The translations under genes and the position numbers were made by a program. This document shows positions 63,601 to 64,000 of a DNA stretch of 64,000 nucleotides, piece after piece (the stretch's first letter is position 1; every line of letters begins with the position of its first letter). The stretch spans positions 2,012,001 through 2,076,000 of the forward strand of contig NZ_JBBKBA010000001.1 in assembly GCF_038404985.1 (NCBI RefSeq). Direction: 5' to 3'. The notes beneath the pieces were generated by a model, which was given only the letters and a program-made list of their open reading frames with translations, ran no database searches and was not told the origin of the DNA. Source of the DNA: Ferrovibrio sp. MS7 (GTDB lineage Bacteria > Pseudomonadota > Alphaproteobacteria > Ferrovibrionales > Ferrovibrionaceae).

Positions 63601-64000
63601 TTACGGCGCCAGATAGCCACCTTTCGGTTCCGGCCCCAGGCTGCCGCCGGCTTCCTTCACGGCCTTCTTATAGGCGGCTTCGGACTTGTAGGCGCCACGC
63701 GGCTTGAAATCCGCCATGGTGGCCGGGCGCAGTTCATGGGTGCGCGGCATCACCTTGAAGATGCCGCCATCGCGGCCCAGGATCGGGATCGGGCGGTTCC
63801 AGCGCGAATAGACCCGGCGCGTCGAGGCGCCATGACTCTTCATGCTTTCCCATTCCTCGGGATCGAAGGCGAAAATCTTCTCAAACGAGGCCACCATCTC
63901 CTTGATGAAGGCCTGCTCTGCCAGGTCCATGCGGGCGATCATCCAGCAGCGGTCCTCGAAGATCCAGTAGACCGAAAGCCCGATGAATTCGCCCTTGGCG
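63601..64000 (-). CDS. Conserved-looking hypothetical protein (5' end cut by window edge)
   Basis: The frame continues without a stop to the right edge: codons before the ATG at 63942 read AKGEFIGLSVYWIFEDRCW, so the gene starts outside the window and only the last 133 or so residues are seen. They include FEKIFAFDPEEWESMKSHG, YSRWNRPIPILGRDGG and the ending GPEPKGGYLAP. No motif or family is recognised. The stop touches the stop of the divergent/convergent oxygenase gene. Confidence 0.65.
   Translation of the reverse strand, partial: AKGEFIGLSVYWIFEDRCWMIARMDLAEQAFIKEMVASFEKIFAFDPEEWESMKSHGASTRRVYSRWNRPIPILGRDGGIFKVMPRTHELRPATMADFKPRGAYKSEAAYKKAVKEAGGSLGPEPKGGYLAP

Overview
The window is a high-GC, densely packed chromosomal segment of an alphaproteobacterium, most likely of Rhodospirillales type. 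This rests on the TrcR-like cell-cycle regulator, a DUF1192 protein, a Coq7-type hydroxylase, a PagL-like lipid A deacylase, a CAA-anticodon tRNA-Leu, and an Hsp20 gene preceded by an RpoH-type promoter and a ROSE-like leader. There are no insertion sequences, integrases, phage genes or CRISPR arrays, and no rRNA. Genes lie in short operons with ATGA-type overlaps.

Layout. 1-7.3 kb: a cut-off PhzF protein, trcR, a quinone oxidoreductase, a DUF1192 protein and a TetR regulator; then a 400-bp spacer with two T-tailed hairpins that may be a small RNA and a leader attenuator; then a MetY-type sulfhydrylase, an alpha/beta hydrolase, ThiE and an inositol monophosphatase. 7.3-11 kb: an envelope operon with an OmpA-like lipid- or peptidoglycan-binding protein, a MotA/TolQ-like channel subunit, a MotB/OmpA-like stator and a small membrane protein. 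11-24 kb: mostly housekeeping (SMP-30-like protein, MsbA-like ABC exporter, L31, Hsp20, Pgk, GapA, PagL, GluQRS, DNA glycosylase, esterase, HNH protein, Coq7, DsbB). 23.8-27.6 kb: an EF-hand protein, an OmpR/EnvZ-type two-component system and a Spy/CpxP-like protein, together resembling an envelope-stress module.

28.6-42.7 kb is the most distinctive part: fifteen codirectional genes with tiny gaps or overlaps behind one promoter that carries a palindrome. They encode an acyl-CoA dehydrogenase, a TetR regulator, a PaaK-like CoA ligase, a DECR-like SDR, a complete TauABC/SsuABC-type importer, an isocitrate-lyase-family lyase, a LeuC/LeuD-like hydro-lyase, a glutaredoxin-DinB fusion, two TauD-like dioxygenases, an MmgE/PrpD protein and an HpaI-type aldolase. 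The combination reads as a dedicated uptake and degradation pathway for a small anionic organic compound that ends in branched dicarboxylate chemistry. I know of no described pathway with this exact gene set; the substrate cannot be read from the sequence.

42.7-64 kb: two RNA/nucleic-acid methyltransferases, a DEAD-box helicase with a long structured leader, an SDR and HxlR regulator pair around a perfect inverted repeat, a disulfide-isomerase-like HCCA isomerase, two MFS exporters, an AhpD-like protein, pirin, PPK2, an FAD oxidoreductase, a molybdopterin oxidoreductase, CysQ, PmbA, a membrane adenylate/guanylate cyclase, UbiD, an EamA transporter, a possible 2-oxoglutarate oxygenase and a gene cut by the right edge. 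All product names are from reading sequence motifs; no database search was possible.
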